This document shows, one piece after another, positions 6,304-7,225 of a stretch of 7,225 nucleotides of DNA. The stretch is from positions 1-7,225 of the forward strand of contig CAZBZK010000079.1 in NCBI GenBank assembly GCA_964496365.1, written 5' to 3'. The stretch comes from AB-629-J13 sp964496365. Its GTDB lineage: Bacteria; Fidelibacterota; Marinisomatia; Marinisomatales; AB-629-J13. The notes below the pieces were generated by a model, which saw only the letters and a list, made by a program, of their open reading frames with translations, did not search any database and was not told the DNA's origin. The stretch's first letter is position 1. Each line of letters starts with the position of its first letter. A program made the translations under genes and the position numbers.

Positions 6304-6723
6304 ATGTTAAAGCTGACAAGAAAAGTGGAATACGCCCTTATTGCATTAAGATATATGCAACGAAATAAGAAAGGGAAAAGTGCAAGTGCCAAAGAAATTT
6401 CTGAGTTGTACCATATCCCATTAAATTTATTATCTAAAGTGCTTCAAAATCTAAGTAAAGTTCAAATTATTCACGCCGTGCAAGGAGCTCACGGAGGATA
6501 TTTTCTCAACATCAATCCAGAGAGATTGTCCATCACAAAATTAATTAATGTTTTAGAAGGTCCCGTTGGAATCATTGATTGCTCGGTTGATTCTGACTGT
6601 ACTCAATTGGAAATGTGCAATATAAAAAATCCCATCCATAAAGTAAATAATGCAATCATTGATGTATTGAATAAAATAACCTTAGCCGATATTTCTGAAC
6701 AGAGATATATTGGAAGGCAATAA
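6304..6723 (+). CDS. Rrf2-family Fe-S-responsive transcriptional regulator (IscR-like)
   Basis: This 139-residue protein has the Rrf2 layout: an N-terminal winged helix-turn-helix opening with MLKLTRKVEYAL, a recognition helix region around 31-52 (ISELYHIPLNLLSKVLQ), and the wing motif GAHGGYFL (61-68). A dimerisation helix follows, with a cysteine loop at 93-105. Cysteines 93, 99 and 105 have the C-x5-C-x5-C spacing of the [2Fe-2S] ligands of E. coli IscR (C92, C98, C104). The fourth IscR ligand, a histidine 3 residues on, is not at that place; the nearest candidate is H112. The protein probably binds an Fe-S cluster and senses cluster demand. sufB begins 11 bp downstream, which fits autoregulation of a suf operon through the palindrome at 6280-6302. 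Other Rrf2 roles (NsrR, RirA, CymR) fit the context less well. Confidence 0.93.
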   Translation: MLKLTRKVEYALIALRYMQRNKKGKSASAKEISELYHIPLNLLSKVLQNLSKVQIIHAVQGAHGGYFLNINPERLSITKLINVLEGPVGIIDCSVDSDCTQLEMCNIKNPIHKVNNAIIDVLNKITLADISEQRYIGRQ

Positions 6724-6734
6724 CCCGACATATT

Positions 6735-7225
6735 ATGACTCAGGAAATATTAGAAAAAAGAATCGACCAAGATTATCAATATGGTTTTGTAACGGATATC
6801 GAACAGGATACTCTGGCTCCGGGACTCAACGAGGATGTAATTCGATTTATCTCAAATAAAAAAGGTGAACCGACATGGTTGTTAAAATGGAGGCTAAACT
6901 CATTTAGAGTGTGGCAAAAAATGAAGGAACCTAATTGGGCAAAACTATCCTACCCTGAAATTAATTTTCAAGATATCATTTATTATGCAGCACCTAAAAA
7001 GAAAAAAGAGTTGAAAAGTCTGGATGAAGTAGATCCTCAATTATTGGAGACATACACAAAACTAGGTATCCCGCTTCAAGAACAAAAAATGTTAGCAGGA
7101 GTAGCTGTGGATGCCGTATTTGATAGTGTGTCCGTTACTACGACTTTTAAAAAAGAATTAGCCTCCCATGGAATTGTGTTCAGTTCGTTTTCGGAAGCGG
7201 TTCATACCCATCCAGAATTAATCCA
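6735..7225 (+). CDS. sufB: Fe-S cluster assembly scaffold SufB (5' part, cut by window edge)
   Basis: The ATG at 6735 opens 163 codons that run off the right edge. The product matches the N-terminus of SufB, which with SufC and SufD forms the cytoplasmic SufBC2D scaffold for nascent Fe-S clusters. Recognisable blocks are YGFVTDIEQDT (16-26), GLNEDVIRFIS (30-40), EPTWLLKWRLNSFRVWQKM (45-63), EPNWAKLSYPEINFQDIIYY (65-84), and the APKKK linker (86-90). A region around GIPLQEQKMLAG (111-122) leads into VAVDAVFDSVSV. The conserved core beta-helix with its ligand cysteine lies outside the window. It is 11 bp after the regulator stop, on the same strand, with no Shine-Dalgarno, so translation may be coupled. 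sufC, sufD and sufS are expected downstream but not seen. Confidence 0.93.
   Translation, partial: MTQEILEKRIDQDYQYGFVTDIEQDTLAPGLNEDVIRFISNKKGEPTWLLKWRLNSFRVWQKMKEPNWAKLSYPEINFQDIIYYAAPKKKKELKSLDEVDPQLLETYTKLGIPLQEQKMLAGVAVDAVFDSVSVTTTFKKELASHGIVFSSFSEAVHTHPELI

Noticed and set aside
1..7225. tRNA, rRNA, CRISPR array, transposase or phage genes
   Set aside because: I looked for cloverleaf patterns, regularly spaced direct repeats and transposase motifs in the gaps and saw none that hold up. The TGACACA copies are too few and too short for an array.

Overview
The window looks like a core-metabolism segment of an AT-rich bacterial chromosome. It has no mobile genes, CRISPR array, tRNA or rRNA that I can recognise. 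Protein style suggests the Fibrobacterota-Chlorobiota-Bacteroidota superphylum or a relative such as Marinimicrobia. The hints are a secreted endonuclease/exonuclease/phosphatase lipoprotein, an LDH-like malate dehydrogenase, a SufB with Bacteroidota-like wording, and start codons that mostly lack a Shine-Dalgarno sequence. This placement is an inference, not a proof. The organism very probably decodes UGA as selenocysteine.

Left part (1-2542, minus strand): a partial endonuclease/exonuclease/phosphatase lipoprotein runs off the left edge. A 378-bp non-coding gap rich in inverted repeats separates it from der, an intact double-GTPase ribosome assembly factor. Within the gap, 901-980 reads on the plus strand as a long stem with a CCUCCU-bearing loop and a U7 tail. 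This looks like a small RNA or an orphan terminator.

Centre (2543-6032, plus strand): a 100-bp divergent spacer leads into selD, whose true start is at 2643. Codon 17 is an in-frame UGA at the catalytic position, followed directly by a SECIS-like hairpin. A routine gene caller would start the gene at 2727 and lose the active site. After 102 bp comes a eukaryotic/mitochondrial-type citrate synthase and, 33 bp later, malate dehydrogenase. These two are consecutive TCA-cycle enzymes (malate to oxaloacetate to citrate) and are probably co-transcribed.

Right part (6033-7225, plus strand): a 271-bp spacer holds a G-rich hairpin after mdh, short GACACA repeats, and a 23-bp palindrome abutting the next start codon. 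It leads to an Rrf2-family regulator with three cysteines at exactly IscR spacing. sufB begins 11 bp downstream of it and is cut by the right edge. This arrangement implies an autoregulated Fe-S cluster assembly operon.

The observations most worth following are the selenocysteine SelD with its SECIS element, the candidate anti-Shine-Dalgarno small RNA at 901-980, and the GAC-N7-GTC palindrome in front of the Rrf2-suf operon.
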